A DNA stretch of 64,000 nucleotides from Acinetobacter tibetensis (GCF_023824315.1 NZ_CP098732.1:372001-436000); one strand, 5' to 3'; shown: positions 36,307-45,511, counted from the stretch's first letter. The notes: a model not told the origin generated them from the sequence alone. Made by a program: numbers and translations.

Positions 36307-37356
36307 TTATTCTTTTCCTAAAAATTGAAATGCTTTCGTGGTCTTAAAGTGCGTTGTGGCATCTCCAGCATAGACATTGGCTTGATCTGCACCTAAGTCA
36401 AGTTTCTGGAAAGGCGTAGTTTTAAAATTAATTTTCTTTAAATCTACCCAGAATGTATTGGGTGAAATTGCCGATTCAAAAAAATATAACAAATTTTTAT
36501 GGTCAACAACCGTACGCCAACGTGTTGATGAAATATTTGGTTCTTCTTCTGTATTTAGACCGAAGGGAACCGAAGCATTTCGAATCACACTAAACACGCT
36601 AGCAAGGCTCTGTTTGCTGTTGGCATTTTTAGGAATGGCATTGACATAAAACGAAGCACGAGCAAAACGGTCTGAGGCACGATTGGTACCAGGTAAGAAA
36701 GTTGTTCCCCCAATTTTCTTCCAATATTCATTTAGTGCCAACTGTTCATCAAAAATAGGAGAATTGGTCATGACTTGATATTTGGCATTGTGATGAATCA
36801 CTTGTTTACCATTAATGTATTCCACAATCGCACTATCTCCTGAGGCATCTGAAAGAGACAGGTGTAAGGTCGCAAGACGCTTTTCCCCAGGCACATTCTC
36901 TGTGACTACAATAAAAGGCTCTTTCTCTAGTGCTTGAATCGCTTCATTGACGGTTGCGTAATTATCTAAAACGTATTGTGCCCAAAGTGAAATACTTAAA
37001 GTGGGCTTTTTATTGTTTTTGACTTCTGGATATTCAGATTCGACCAGCCAGAGTAAGTTGGTTGTAAGTCCTTTTTCATTGATCCCATCGGTGGTGGAAA
37101 TGTCATAACCTGTTGCAATTACACTGCCATATTTAGCCGTCCAATGAATAGATTGTGGCCCAGCCAAACCATTACGGGCGATGTTTTGCGGCATAATCCA
37201 GAGATTGGTACCAACATCGACTTTCCAGTCCATAGAGCGGGCTGTCATGATGTTTTGATTATCCCCATGAAAGACCACTCTGGTGCAGGCTTGAATGGAG
37301 GAATGGATGAGAAGCCCACTGGTTAATGTGGCAATAAAAAGTAATTTTTTTGTCAT
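36307..37356 (-). CDS. choloylglycine hydrolase-family (Ntn) amidase, exported
   Basis: 349 residues. The signal peptide MTKKLLFIATLTSGLLIHSS ends at IQA, exposing Cys24 in CTRVV as the N-terminal nucleophile. TARSMDWKVD carries the active-site Arg and Asp, and VMTNSPIFDEQLALNEYW the conserved Asn. The family covers bile salt hydrolases, penicillin V acylases and N-acyl-homoserine lactone acylases. In a periplasmic setting, penicillin or acyl-homoserine-lactone hydrolysis is plausible; this is inference. The start overlaps the DUF389 stop by four bases (ATGA), implying translational coupling. Confidence 0.85.
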   Translation of the reverse strand: MTKKLLFIATLTSGLLIHSSIQACTRVVFHGDNQNIMTARSMDWKVDVGTNLWIMPQNIARNGLAGPQSIHWTAKYGSVIATGYDISTTDGINEKGLTTNLLWLVESEYPEVKNNKKPTLSISLWAQYVLDNYATVNEAIQALEKEPFIVVTENVPGEKRLATLHLSLSDASGDSAIVEYINGKQVIHHNAKYQVMTNSPIFDEQLALNEYWKKIGGTTFLPGTNRASDRFARASFYVNAIPKNANSKQSLASVFSVIRNASVPFGLNTEEEPNISSTRWRTVVDHKNLLYFFESAISPNTFWVDLKKINFKTTPFQKLDLGADQANVYAGDATTHFKTTKAFQFLGKE

Positions 37357-38510
37357 GATGGATCCTGCTGTGTGAGTGTTTTAATGGTTGGTTGTTCAGT
37401 CGCTATTGGATTTAAAGGGACGATTTTTGTGGGTTGGGTTTGAAGAATTTGAATGGGGATAAATCGAATTTGTACATAAGTAGGATGACCATTCTGGTCT
37501 GTGTTGAGTGTACGGTTTAATTCATTAATTTGCTGGGTTGAAGGAAGTGTAACGCCACGAATAAAGACACGCGCAAGCGTAAAGTTAGGCTGTGGATCAA
37601 ACTCAACAGTATCAATAATATTGGTTTCATTATTTAACGTTTGGCTGAGTTGGTCGGTAATTTTAGATTTATACAGTTCATTATGAACGGTATAAAATAA
37701 ATTGAAACTGAGATAAATGGCGAGGATGAAAAGAATAACGAGGCTGACCCTATTACGTTTGATGAACTCGAGGTATTTGCTAGAAACCTCTTCATTCGAG
37801 CCACGTCGAAAACCTGCAATCCAAAGTACCATCGCAGAACTGACTTGAATGGCAATAATATTAGTGAAAGTGAGCAAGAATGCATTAGCAGATAGCCTAA
37901 ATTCAGCGCGAGATAATAAAATACCGCTTGCGACTAAAGGTGGCACCAAAGCAGTTGCAACGGCGACCCCAACTACAGCGACAGACAGGCGGGGAGAAAC
38001 TGAAGCAAATGCACCTGCGGCACCTCCTGCAAGGGCAATCATGAGGTCCAAAGAGTTGGGATGTGTACGTGCTAAAATTTCATTGGTAATGCTGATATTG
38101 GGATGTAGAATGCCTAGTAGAAATCCAATCCCATAAATCATGAGCATACCTAAAACCAAGGTTTGCAGGGCTGTTCGGAATAAAATCCAGCGGCTATCAA
38201 TTAAGGCTAAAGAAATTCCTGAAATTGGGCCTAACATCATGGCAATCAGCATTGCACCAATGACCACGGCAGTGGAGTCACTTAGCAGGCCATAGGCCGC
38301 AATAATCGCAGCGAGCGCATTCATAATGAAAAAGGTTTTACTCGGAAGCGCATCGGTCTGAATATTGAGGCGAACCTGTTTGTGGTCGATTTTTCTGGAA
38401 TTTTCACGCACTGCTTGCTGATAGCGTAGCTTTTCTTTGAGGTTCTCAAACCATTGTTGTTCGGGTTTATCATCAACAATGATGGTGGGTGTTTGTTTTT
38501 TGTCTGTCAT
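37353..38510 (-). CDS. DUF389 (TIGR00341) membrane protein
   Basis: 385 residues. A cytoplasmic N-terminus is followed by several helices, with the typical DSTAVVIGAMLIAMMLGPIS and GAFASVSPRLSVAVVGVAVA segments, both Gly/Ala-rich and probably pore- or substrate-facing. A soluble C-terminal domain starts near residue 270. The family is uncharacterised. Overlap with the downstream amidase gene suggests the two act on the same compound, for example transport of a substrate or product. Confidence 0.82.
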   Translation of the reverse strand: MTDKKQTPTIIVDDKPEQQWFENLKEKLRYQQAVRENSRKIDHKQVRLNIQTDALPSKTFFIMNALAAIIAAYGLLSDSTAVVIGAMLIAMMLGPISGISLALIDSRWILFRTALQTLVLGMLMIYGIGFLLGILHPNISITNEILARTHPNSLDLMIALAGGAAGAFASVSPRLSVAVVGVAVATALVPPLVASGILLSRAEFRLSANAFLLTFTNIIAIQVSSAMVLWIAGFRRGSNEEVSSKYLEFIKRNRVSLVILFILAIYLSFNLFYTVHNELYKSKITDQLSQTLNNETNIIDTVEFDPQPNFTLARVFIRGVTLPSTQQINELNRTLNTDQNGHPTYVQIRFIPIQILQTQPTKIVPLNPIATEQPTIKTLTQQDPS

Positions 38511-38736
38511 GGCGAATTCTCGATTGAATCACGCAAACAAAAGCATTGCTTGTGGATATTATTGGTAAAATTATGCTTTTAGATGATTTTATTGTTTAGT
38601 CTAATGCTAATTTTAGCTTTTTTTTTAATCGTTTTGTAGCGTGAAATTTAGATAATTAAAGTGATCCAACAACCGCTTTTAGCTGTTGGGCTTATTGCGA
38701 AATGAACAATTAATACGGCTGCATAGTCTTCATCTA

Positions 38737-38762
38737 GGGAGATGGACTACATTCCATCTCCC
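38737..38762 (-). terminator. hairpin after the yihY-type gene, no T-run
   Basis: GGGAGATGGA (38737-38746) pairs perfectly with TCCATCTCCC (38753-38762) around CTACAT. It lies 16 bp past the stop at 38778. Neither strand has a T-run after the stem, so termination would need another factor; it may instead stabilise the 3' end. A weaker hairpin, CCAACA/TGTTGG, lies at 38666-38689. Confidence 0.45.
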
Positions 38763-38777
38763 TTTGTTGAAATAGAT

Positions 38778-40028
38778 TTAGTGCTGCTCAAAAATGCTAG
38801 CCAAGGGCATTGCCAGTTTGGCGGAGAGATAATCATCCGCTTCTTCAAACCTTGGACCAATCCGCTGCATCCACTCATGGTCATCGGCATGAATGTTTTT
38901 AACGTCAGGACGGCGTGGTAGTGGATAGGGGAGTGATTTATAAAAACTCCAAAAATCAACCTGCGTTAAATTACGGACTAACACATATTCATTGTTATCG
39001 GTACGCTTCACTAAATTTTGCTGTTCTAGTAATAAAACATAAGTTGGCCAGTGCCCAATTTCTTCTCGACCTAAAACATCCAGCGCTTCTTTGTCGGACA
39101 TGCTTTCACCACTTTGTTGCTTGATGTGAAAAAGTTGTAGGATATCGAGTAGCATAATCACAGGATGGCGCCGTTGTTCTTTTCCTGTGTAAAAAGCGGT
39201 CAGTGCATAACTAATTTCGACGCCAAGAAGCACAATATTCCAAGACAGAAAAATCCATAACAGGAAAATAGGTAGCGCGGCAAATGCACCATAGATAATT
39301 TCATAACTGGTGAAATTAGACATGATGTAACCAAATAAGTTTTTTAATAATTCAAAAATACTGGCGCTGAATATGCCGGCAAAGAGGGCGGCTTTAATTG
39401 GAACGCTGCGATTGGGAATGGTCCAATATAAAATAAAAAACCCCAGAATCGAGAGGGTAAAAGAGATGAGCCTGAGGAGGAAGGCACCATCGACTTCATA
39501 GCCTGCCAAATGGCTACTCAGTAGATTCATGGAAGCCACGGTAGAAGACAATACAAAAGCACTACCTAATATAATTGGACCTAAAGAAATAATCGTCCAA
39601 TAGCGCATGAAGCCAATTATACCACCACGTTTTTCCCGAACACGCCAAATACGATTAAATACATTTTCAATACTGGTGAGCATCATGACGGTGGTAACGA
39701 ACAGAAACAGTATCCCGATGACCGTCAAATTATTGGATTTATCGGTAAATGCAGTCAGTACTTTGTCAAAAGCAATCGTGGTTTTGGGTAAAAAATTACT
39801 ATAAATCAATTGCTGTAGCTGTTGTCGAGCAGGTTCTAGGGCTTTAATCGAAGAAATAATCACTAAAAATACGGTTAACATCGGAACCACCGCAAACAGT
39901 GTGGTATAGGTTAAAGAACCTGCTTGCTCGCGGCATCGGTCTGCTTCAAAACGTCGAAGGACAAATAAAACAAACTGAAACCAAGTTTTGCTGTAAAAAG
40001 GCAGTCTTGTTAAATACTTTTCTATCAT
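38778..40028 (-). CDS. YihY/BrkB-family inner-membrane protein
   Basis: 416 residues. The first 280 form the YihY domain with six helices: DRCREQAGSLTYTTLFAVVP, then LTVIGILFLFVTTVMMLTSI and IFLLWIFLSWNIVLLGVEIS. A soluble C-terminal part of about 130 residues follows (HIKQQSGESMSDKEALDVLG), resembling a winged helix. The family was once called RNase BN by mistake and its function is not settled. Transcribed as a single gene. Confidence 0.85.
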   Translation of the reverse strand: MIEKYLTRLPFYSKTWFQFVLFVLRRFEADRCREQAGSLTYTTLFAVVPMLTVFLVIISSIKALEPARQQLQQLIYSNFLPKTTIAFDKVLTAFTDKSNNLTVIGILFLFVTTVMMLTSIENVFNRIWRVREKRGGIIGFMRYWTIISLGPIILGSAFVLSSTVASMNLLSSHLAGYEVDGAFLLRLISFTLSILGFFILYWTIPNRSVPIKAALFAGIFSASIFELLKNLFGYIMSNFTSYEIIYGAFAALPIFLLWIFLSWNIVLLGVEISYALTAFYTGKEQRRHPVIMLLDILQLFHIKQQSGESMSDKEALDVLGREEIGHWPTYVLLLEQQNLVKRTDNNEYVLVRNLTQVDFWSFYKSLPYPLPRRPDVKNIHADDHEWMQRIGPRFEEADDYLSAKLAMPLASIFEQH

Positions 40029-40140
40029 GCGTTTCTAGTCTCAATTTTTAATCATTTTATATACTTTTCAAGCACAAGCTTAACCAAAAAGTCGGAAAAA
40101 TACCGTATAGTTTTCATTTTTAGCTTAGATCATAAATGCC

Positions 40141-40737
40141 ATGCAACCTTATGTCCTTGTTTTATATTACAGCAAATATGGCTCTACCAAAGAAATGGCG
40201 CATTTAATTGCCAATGGCGTCGAGTCGACAGGGATGGCTGTCAAGATTCGTACTGTGCCCAATTTGGCTACAGTCGTGACGGAAGCGGCTGCAAGTATTC
40301 CTGCTGAAGGGGATATTTATTGTACTTTAGAAGATTTGCAGTATTGTTCGGGTTTGGCTCTAGGTTCACCTACACGTTTTGGCAATATGGCATCAGAAAT
40401 GAAATATTTTTGGGATCAGACCACCAGTCTTTGGTTAAATGGTGCTTTGCATAATAAGCCAGCCTGTGTTTTTACCGCATCAGGTTCAATGCATGGCGGA
40501 CAGGAAAGTACCTTGTTAACGATGCTTCCTCCATTATTTCATCATGGCATGATGGTGATGGGATTAACCAATGCGCAGGCTGCATTGTCGAATACCAAAA
40601 CAGGTGGAACACCTTATGGTGCGAGTCATGTGAGTGGTCCACGCCATGATCAGCAATTGAGTCAAGATGAAAAAGTGCTCTGTACGGAACAAGGACGCCG
40701 TTTAGCCACCGTCGTACAAAAATTACAGACGACGTAA
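40141..40737 (+). CDS. wrbA: WrbA-like NAD(P)H:quinone oxidoreductase
   Basis: 198 residues, a flavodoxin fold. VLVLYYSKYGSTKEMAHLIA is the FMN phosphate loop; LALGSPTRFGNMASEMKYFWD and FTASGSMHGGQESTLLTMLP are further FMN contacts typical of WrbA. It would reduce quinones by two electrons and so limit radical formation. No special ribosome binding site is visible. A strong hairpin terminator follows. Confidence 0.85.
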   Translation: MQPYVLVLYYSKYGSTKEMAHLIANGVESTGMAVKIRTVPNLATVVTEAAASIPAEGDIYCTLEDLQYCSGLALGSPTRFGNMASEMKYFWDQTTSLWLNGALHNKPACVFTASGSMHGGQESTLLTMLPPLFHHGMMVMGLTNAQAALSNTKTGGTPYGASHVSGPRHDQQLSQDEKVLCTEQGRRLATVVQKLQTT

Positions 40738-40747
40738 GTTTAATTTG

Positions 40748-40783
40748 AAAGGTCAGCATCAAGATGATGTTGACCTTTTGTTT
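40748..40783 (+). terminator. rho-independent terminator after wrbA
   Basis: AAAGGTCAGCATC (40748-40760) pairs with GATGTTGACCTTT (40766-40778), with one G-U pair and loop AAGAT, followed by TGTTTTT. Confidence 0.8.
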
Positions 40784-40805
40784 TTAAATCAAAGCCAGTA
40801 CAGGC

Positions 40806-41198
40806 TTATGATTTCTCAATTTTTTGCTTAAAGCGATAATTACATTTTGAACATTTGTAATCGAGAAAAATATTCTTATCAATCACAACACCTGCCTTCT
40901 TGCCAAAATAGTTGCCTAGAAAGCCCCCTGTAATTCCAACACTAATTCCACCAATAAAAGTGCCTACTGTACCGCCCACAATAACGCCCAGTGGCCCAGC
41001 TACAGCTCCAATAGCGGCACCTGTTGATGCTCCAGTGGCAGCGCCACCCACAGTTCCTGCTGCAACGCCTGCAGAACCCAGTAAAATCCCACTGGCTTTT
41101 TTCAGGTGTTGGTCATGGTCGCGTTTTTCAACTTCACTTGAACCACATTTAGGACAGAGAATCGTATTTTCCATAGATGATTTGCCTTTGCGTGCCAT
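40806..41198 (-). CDS. zinc-ribbon/glycine-zipper membrane protein
   Basis: 130 residues from MARKGKSSMENTILCPKCGS; a start at MENTILCPKC (41174), preceded by AAAGG, is also good. CPKC near the N-terminus and CSKC near the C-terminus form either two half-sites or one split zinc ribbon. Between them lies a very Gly/Ala-rich stretch of about 70 residues (GVAAGTVGGAATGASTGAAI, then GGISVGITGGFLGNYFGKKA) with GxxxG periodicity, able to make a membrane hairpin or oligomer. I know no characterised homologue. The two cysteine pairs would end up on the same side of the membrane if the glycine region forms a hairpin. Confidence 0.7.
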   Translation of the reverse strand: MARKGKSSMENTILCPKCGSSEVEKRDHDQHLKKASGILLGSAGVAAGTVGGAATGASTGAAIGAVAGPLGVIVGGTVGTFIGGISVGITGGFLGNYFGKKAGVVIDKNIFLDYKCSKCNYRFKQKIEKS

Positions 41199-41231
41199 AA
41201 ACTCAATTACGAGATACAGCAATTTTTGTCA

Positions 41232-41311
41232 AGATTTACGTGTCAGCAGAACCGCCATGTGCTGCTATGACTTGTATGAATTCACTAAGTCCGTAAATCT
41301 AGAGTGAATTC
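41232..41311. repeat. two interleaved inverted repeats
   Basis: AGATTTACG (41232-41240) is inverted at 41292-41300 (CGTAAATCT), with inner pairing GTCAGCAG to CTGC..TGAC. GAATTCACT (41278-41286) is inverted at 41303-41311 (AGTGAATTC). The second repeat begins inside the loop of the first and ends beyond it, so the two are mutually exclusive or pseudoknot-forming. The stretch is between wrbA-side genes and a decayed GGDEF gene and has no coding potential I can support. Confidence 0.6.
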
Positions 41312-41416
41312 TAGCGAAAAAGAACAGTCATGTGTTTAATTGAGTTGTAACGGGGTGTCCTTCTACACGTCATTATGAAGTAAATATGAAGCATGGATAC
41401 GCGTATTCGATTTCAT

Positions 41417-41690
41417 CTTAAAGTTGATATTCTGGACGTCCTGCTTGCTTGGCTTGGTACAACGCATCGGCACGTTTCAATACCGTTTCCGCACTCAAGT
41501 CTGTAGCGCCTCCAATACTGACGGTAAAACAGATAACCTCTTCTAGATACGAAATTTTCAGATCTTCAATAGCAGCACGTATCTGTTTAAAGTACTTGAT
41601 GGCATCTTTGGCAGAGTAGGTTGGTAAGATAATGGTAAATTCTCCCCCAATTCATGCAAGAGAATCATGTTCAATTAAATAAGTTTGCAG
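41417..41690 (-). pseudogene. remnant of a GGDEF-domain (diguanylate cyclase) gene
   Basis: On the minus strand the reading frame gives LQTYLIEHDSLA, a stop, IGGEFTIILPTYSAKDAIKY and, later, FTVSIGGATDLSAETVLKRA with DALYQAKQAGRPEYQL before a stop at about 41417. This is the second half of a GGDEF domain. The usual RxGGEEF has become stop-IGGEF: the Arg codon is TGA (one change from CGA) and one codon of the signature is lost. Everything N-terminal of the active-site helix is missing. Between 41690 and 41780 a different open frame (YSQYAKYSQHFYADQFHLFL) runs to a stop and may be a second fragment. It cannot make an active cyclase. Confidence 0.85.
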
Positions 41691-41780
41691 CATTTTTTCT
41701 GAGTTTTTCTAAAAAAAGATGAAACTGATCGGCATAAAAGTGCTGTGAGTATTTAGCGTATTGAGAATAGGCCAATAAAA

Positions 41781-41801
41781 AAGAGCGCTTAAGCGCTCTT
41801 T
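41781..41801 (-). terminator. terminator of xpt
   Basis: A perfect palindrome, AAGAGCGCTT followed by AAGCGCTCTT, with TTTTTTATT on the minus-strand side, starts about 18 bp past the xpt stop. Confidence 0.85.
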
Positions 41802-41818
41802 AAATACAGTATTTGAAC

Positions 41819-42451
<633 letters not shown>

Positions 42452-42483
42452 CGAAAAAATGCAAGTAAAATTGACTAAATGGT

Positions 42484-43197
42484 CTAATTAGTGGGGCCTT
42501 TATATCCAGTTAACAGTAGACCGTAAGATGATTTTCCATCCTGATGGGTCACTTTTACTGGGAGATAATCCAATTTAGGAGCTAACCAGAAGATAGTATC
42601 ACGACCAGGTTTATCATGTTTCATCACCACTTTAACGGTATCGAAAGTACCATAAGAGGTTTTAATTTTTTCAGAACCTTGTTTTATGAATTGGCGGGCT
42701 TCGACTTCTTTTGCATCTGCAATCAGGTAGGTCGATTTCATGCCGACACCTTTCAAGTCTTCACGAATTTGCAATTCGGCATTCAGCTCATCCAGTACGC
42801 CAGCCTTCCAAGCAAATGAACGTGCTTTATCATCTTTTTTGGTGTTAATGGTTTTGCTACTTGGATTAAAGTTGATACTCATGGTGTTATTGTGCACCAA
42901 AATTTTGCTGGTTCGGCTGAAACTATTGGAACTAATTTTGCCCCCATTGAAACCGAAACGGCTGGTTTCAGAAGCAGAAGCCACTGCACCTGCTTTGGCT
43001 GCAAAAACATAGGTCCAGTTATTTCCTGATTTGCTTAAGGTACGAGTCGCCGAGCCCATGTTCTTGCCATTGTAGTTAAATTGATAACTTGCTTGGAAGG
43101 GACTCATGGCGAATGCTTGGCTGGAAAAGCCAGTAAATAACAATGTAGAGGCAATGCCTGTTGTTATTGCTATTGTTTTTAAAACATTTTTAGCCAT
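42484..43197 (-). CDS. periplasmic DUF3108 protein
   Basis: 237 residues. The signal peptide ends near residue 30 (FSSQAFA). The mature part is a beta-rich DUF3108 domain, starting FQASYQFNYNGKNMGSATRT and containing YTFDTV-like YGTFDTVKVVMKHDKPGRDT and FWLAPKLDYLPVKVTHQDGK. The family is uncharacterised and thought to be periplasmic. Single gene, 54 bp upstream of the xpt region. Confidence 0.82.
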   Translation of the reverse strand: MAKNVLKTIAITTGIASTLLFTGFSSQAFAMSPFQASYQFNYNGKNMGSATRTLSKSGNNWTYVFAAKAGAVASASETSRFGFNGGKISSNSFSRTSKILVHNNTMSINFNPSSKTINTKKDDKARSFAWKAGVLDELNAELQIREDLKGVGMKSTYLIADAKEVEARQFIKQGSEKIKTSYGTFDTVKVVMKHDKPGRDTIFWLAPKLDYLPVKVTHQDGKSSYGLLLTGYKGPTN

Positions 43198-43363
43198 TAG
43201 TGAAAGTGTTCCTGTGAAGTTTAGAATAAGTGTATTGTAAAATTACACCCGTTTATTATGCCTATGTATTATGAAGATAAAATCTGCTTTTTTGTGCAAA
43301 GTGTATCTTTCCTGTAGCCTTTTTTCTTGGTATTTCACGCCAAGTTGGGGATGAAATCTGTGC

Positions 43364-44047
43364 TTACTTACGCTTTTGTTTAATGGGCGTGACGTGGTTT
43401 TCAGGAATGCCTTCATGTGCCCAATCTTCAATTTCATCTTCGGTCATTCTGCCAAATAAGGCGGCTAAATTGACATTGCCTAAAACCACCAATTCAGCTT
43501 CGCGCAAAACCGCATGATTGACATGCACTTTATTGAGTGTATCTAGGATTGAGCGTTTTTTACCCAGCCAACGATTCAGATCTAAATGTAATAAATCATC
43601 CTTCACTTTAATCACATTCAATTTTTCTAAAATCATGCCTAGAGGATCTTTATTCAAAATTTTTTGATAGAAAAAGATGGCAGCATTAAAACCCATTTTA
43701 TGGAATACATTTTGAAATTTAGCTTCTATGACCTGCGTATCACTAATTTGCTCGAACACAATCAGTTGAATGTCTTTGTTCATTTCCATTTGTACCAGCT
43801 TTAGATCGACAGAGAGGGTGGTATAAATCCCTTTGAACTCTAAAGTAGCATAGAGACGTAACCAGTCATCATGTAGGTCTGCATGCAAATCTTTCAGCAT
43901 TTTCACATTGTCAGTGACAAAGCGTTGGAAAGTCGCATTTAAAAAGACTTGTGAGAGTGGAAATTCACGTTCATCTTCAATAAAGCCTTCCGCTTTTTGG
44001 TACACTTGATGTAGCCGTTTAGAAATATTGGAAAGTAGCGTTTGCAT
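43364..44047 (-). CDS. conserved protein of unknown function
   Basis: 227 residues, no signal peptide or membrane segment. It alternates helices (LLSNISKRLHQVYQKAEGFI) with a strand-rich centre (LEFKGIYTTLSVDLKLVQME, DIQLIVFEQISDTQVIEAKF). The C-terminus is basic (PIKQKRK). Base composition and codon use match the neighbours, so there is no sign of recent transfer. I recognise no family. Confidence 0.65.
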   Translation of the reverse strand: MQTLLSNISKRLHQVYQKAEGFIEDEREFPLSQVFLNATFQRFVTDNVKMLKDLHADLHDDWLRLYATLEFKGIYTTLSVDLKLVQMEMNKDIQLIVFEQISDTQVIEAKFQNVFHKMGFNAAIFFYQKILNKDPLGMILEKLNVIKVKDDLLHLDLNRWLGKKRSILDTLNKVHVNHAVLREAELVVLGNVNLAALFGRMTEDEIEDWAHEGIPENHVTPIKQKRK

Positions 44048-44277
44048 AAAGGCATCCTAGCAAGTGAATCTACTGGCTTTTGATTAATTTTGCCGAATTG
44101 TATTTAAAATACAAAAATTCAATCTTGCAGTTTAGCAAAATTAATTGCACCATTTTCAGTATTTTAAGACAGTGATTCTGTTGTATTGATGAACGTCAGG
44201 TTTTTATCAACATAATAGCAACCAAGTCAAAATTTTACTGTATATGCAGTGTGGGGAAGGCAGTTTGTCGGTTAGTT

Positions 44278-45159
44278 ATGATACTGAATAAAATAAATTA
44301 TACGCCTTTATTGCGCGCGTGGTGGAAAGACCCGATTTTTACAACTGCGGTGGGCTTTGCGCTGGCTTTACATCTTGCTGTTTTAGCCATTGAATTTGCT
44401 GCACCCACGCAACAAGATGCGACAGTGAAGGAAATTGCAGTGACGTTACGACCAAGTGAACAAAAGGTTGAACATGCAGATTTTCTGGCGCAAGCAGATC
44501 AGAACGGTTCAGGAACATTTCGTGAAGCACATCGAATGTCGAGCGATATGCCAGCACCTATGCTGGAACAAAGTGCGGGTGAAAAGCAAATGGAAACATT
44601 GCAAAAGACCCAACAAAAACGTGAACTGAATTTTGAAGAAAAAGTCTTGATGACCACGCTCAGTTGGCAAAAGCAAGCAGAACAAACTCGTCGGAAAAAG
44701 GCGATGGATGAATTAAATAGTCAGTTCCAAGCCAAAGCTGCCATGGTGGCGAGTCTGGAAGCACAATATTTACAGCGCCAACAGAATTTCAGCCGCCAAC
44801 AGAAAATTAAAACGGTCGATGGTATTCAAGCCAAACAAGATATTACAGCGGCATATTTAGAAAAATTTAGACAGAAAGTAGAATTTTACGGTAACCGTTA
44901 TTATCCAGAGCAAGCAAAACAGCAGCGTTTAGCGGGTGAAGTTCGCTTGATGGTCATTCTGAACCGCAATGGCGGGATTCGGGCCATTCGTTTAATTGAA
45001 AGTTCTGGGCACGACTTACTTGATGAAGCAGCGAAAGCATCGGTACGTAAAGCAGCGCCATTTACTGGATTTGATAGCAAAATGAAAGATATCTCTGAGT
45101 TACGCATTGTCCGAACGTGGCGTTTTGACCCTGCTGAAGCAGAGTTTGAAGTGCATTAA
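44278..45159 (+). CDS. TonB-family energy transducer with coiled-coil linker
   Basis: 293 residues from MILNKINYTPLLRAWWKDPI. One membrane helix (TTAVGFALALHLAVLAIEFA, about residues 21-40) is followed by a long Gln/Lys/Glu-rich region predicted as coiled coil and not the usual Pro-rich spacer. The C-terminal TonB domain has YPEQAKQQRLAGEVRLMVIL, then GGIRAIRLIESSGHDLLDEA and ending in TWRFDP. No exbB, exbD or receptor gene is nearby. Its stop overlaps the convergent ABM-type gene by four bases. Confidence 0.8.
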   Translation: MILNKINYTPLLRAWWKDPIFTTAVGFALALHLAVLAIEFAAPTQQDATVKEIAVTLRPSEQKVEHADFLAQADQNGSGTFREAHRMSSDMPAPMLEQSAGEKQMETLQKTQQKRELNFEEKVLMTTLSWQKQAEQTRRKKAMDELNSQFQAKAAMVASLEAQYLQRQQNFSRQQKIKTVDGIQAKQDITAAYLEKFRQKVEFYGNRYYPEQAKQQRLAGEVRLMVILNRNGGIRAIRLIESSGHDLLDEAAKASVRKAAPFTGFDSKMKDISELRIVRTWRFDPAEAEFEVH

Positions 45160-45461
45160 ATTGAATGGACTGAGTGGGAATAGTGGCGTTCAATCTTACA
45201 AATTTCTACACTAAACGATTGATACCATTGTTCTTTACCTAATTGCTGCGCCACTTGGTGTTCTGCATCTTGATGCCATGCCTGAATGTCTGCCAAGCTG
45301 TCCCAGTAAGACAATGCAATTTCAAAGTCTTGCTCGGAAATGGCTTCAAACTTTTGACAATTAAACTGACTCAGTGCTTTTTCACGTAATAACTGCGCCG
45401 TTTGAGAATATTGTTCATCTAAGGCTTTAATTTTGGCTTTAAAAATAACCACGTACTTCAT
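45156..45461 (-). CDS. antibiotic biosynthesis monooxygenase (ABM)-fold protein
   Basis: 101 residues. MKYVVIFKAKIKALDEQYSQ, then FEIALSYWDSLADIQAWHQD and AEHQVAQQLGKEQWYQSF, show the ferredoxin-like ABM pattern with the typical xxYWxSxxxIxAW signature. Members include small oxygenases and heme-degrading enzymes; the heme ligand pattern of IsdG is not obvious. The 3' end overlaps the TonB gene from the opposite strand. Confidence 0.78.
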   Translation of the reverse strand: MKYVVIFKAKIKALDEQYSQTAQLLREKALSQFNCQKFEAISEQDFEIALSYWDSLADIQAWHQDAEHQVAQQLGKEQWYQSFSVEICKIERHYSHSVHSI

Positions 45462-45511
45462 AGTTGTCCTGTTGTATCTCTTTGAGATTTGTCATTGTGA
45501 CGTGCATTAAA

